Assembly (NCBI GenBank): GCA_028288385.1 | Contig: JAQBNX010000297.1 | Location: 1-7,885 of the forward strand | Direction: 5' to 3' | Source: Spirosoma sp. | GTDB taxonomy: Bacteria; Bacteroidota; Bacteroidia; Cytophagales; Spirosomataceae | DNA length: 7,885 bases | Shown here: positions 7,478 to 7,885 of the stretch, piece after piece | Layout: every line of letters starts with the position of its first letter | Numbering within the stretch: the stretch's first letter is position 1 | The notes under the pieces: model-generated | What the model saw: the letters and a program-made list of their open reading frames with translations, nothing else | What the model was told of the DNA's origin: nothing | Databases searched by the model: none | Made by a program: the position numbers and the translations under genes

Positions 7478-7861
7478 CTAGGCCTGTGCTACCGAACTTA
7501 CTTGAGTAAGTTCGGCATCTATTTCCCGATTCAATTCATCCAGCAAGTACGTATGCGAGCGGAGTTGACCAGGCTTAGATGGCTGCGCCGACCGACTTGA
7601 TCGCTGACCGGTCATATCAAGCAACAGCGTCATCAGTACATCACTCATGTGCTGACGTAACATAATTAGTTTGCGCAAACGTACTTTGCTTTGCGTGGGT
7701 TGCCGCCTAGCGTTCGCCTGCAGTTTATTGATTACCTCAGTTAGGTTTGAATAACGATGGTGGAATGCTTCGGTTACTTTTACCCACTCCAGAATAACGT
7801 TCTGCACCTCCGCAGGAGACGCTTCGTAAACAGACGACGATAGTTCTTCTTGATGCATCAT
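7478..7861 (-). CDS. Hypothetical protein, small helical, 127 residues
   Basis: I do not recognise a family. The product has no signal peptide, no clear transmembrane segment and no cysteine, and looks soluble and largely helical: probable helices at about 17-49, 58-83 and 99-121, separated by basic, polar linkers (ARRQPTQSKVRLRK near 51-64, and QRSSRSAQPSKPGQ near 86-99). The long amphipathic helices would fit a small adaptor or oligomerising protein, but no function can be assigned. The frame is supported as a real gene by an intrinsic terminator just downstream and by the absence of a competing frame on the other strand. Two adjacent ATG codons (7861 and 7858) could start it, with no Shine-Dalgarno to choose between them; an A/T-rich leader reaches the window edge 24 nt upstream, so its promoter and any upstream partner lie outside. 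It converges with dnaG. Confidence 0.65.
   Translation of the reverse strand: MMHQEELSSSVYEASPAEVQNVILEWVKVTEAFHHRYSNLTEVINKLQANARRQPTQSKVRLRKLIMLRQHMSDVLMTLLLDMTGQRSSRSAQPSKPGQLRSHTYLLDELNREIDAELTQVSSVAQA
7492..7515. repeat. Perfect inverted repeat inside the 3' coding end of the small gene
   Basis: Arms of 10 bp (7492-7501 and 7506-7515) are separated by 4 nt, forming a strong hairpin within the last codons of the 127-residue gene (the part encoding AELTQVSS), 11 nt before its stop codon. It lies about 45 nt upstream of the terminator hairpin at 7425-7448 in the direction of transcription. It could affect transcript stability or ending, or be a binding site, but could also be chance. Confidence 0.5.
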
Positions 7862-7885
7862 TACAGGTCGTTAATATTTTAATTC

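Noticed and set aside
1..7885. Search for CRISPR, tRNA, insertion sequences, phage genes, toxin-antitoxin or defence cassettes
   Set aside because: No spaced repeats, cloverleaf, transposase, integrase or small paired genes could be supported; the content is housekeeping and metabolic.

Overview
The window reads as ordinary chromosome from a Bacteroidota bacterium, most likely a Spirosoma-like member of the Cytophagales. The reasons are the protein sequences (a long PurF-like amidophosphoribosyltransferase of a type I know from Bacteroidota, and a Bacteroidota-style DnaG), the lack of clear Shine-Dalgarno sites before the starts, and TAnnTTTG-type -7 elements instead of sigma70 boxes. Base composition looks balanced (near 50% GC by eye) and does not change obviously along the window.

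Layout: (1) 1..1371, minus, a Gfo/Idh/MocA-family oxidoreductase with a Tat-like signal, cut by the window edge at its C-terminus. (2) 1372..1634, a divergent intergenic region with a possible promoter for the next gene. (3) 1635..3527, plus, a 630-residue PurF-like glutamine amidotransferase/phosphoribosyltransferase. (4) 3528..3613, an intergenic gap filled almost entirely by one hairpin with perfect 29-bp arms. (5) 3614..5008, minus, a lipoprotein of the vanadium haloperoxidase/PAP2 superfamily. (6) 5009..5187, a divergent intergenic region with a perfect TAnnTTTG element before dnaG. (7) 5188..7260, plus, DNA primase dnaG. (8) 7261..7477, a convergent intergenic region with an intrinsic terminator serving the minus strand. 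(9) 7478..7861, minus, a 127-residue protein of unknown function. No gene-free stretch exceeds 300 bases.

The strands alternate strictly (-, +, -, +, -), so within the window every gene looks monocistronic and no operon or shared pathway is evident. One gene concerns purine nucleotide or related phosphoribosylamine chemistry, one DNA replication, and two encode probable exported enzymes. I see no tRNA, rRNA, CRISPR, insertion sequence, integrase or defence cassette, and I do not find a new multi-gene system. The points most worth a second look are the atypical PurF-like protein, the hairpin that exactly fills the gap at 3528..3613, and the unrecognised small protein with a hairpin in its own 3' coding end.
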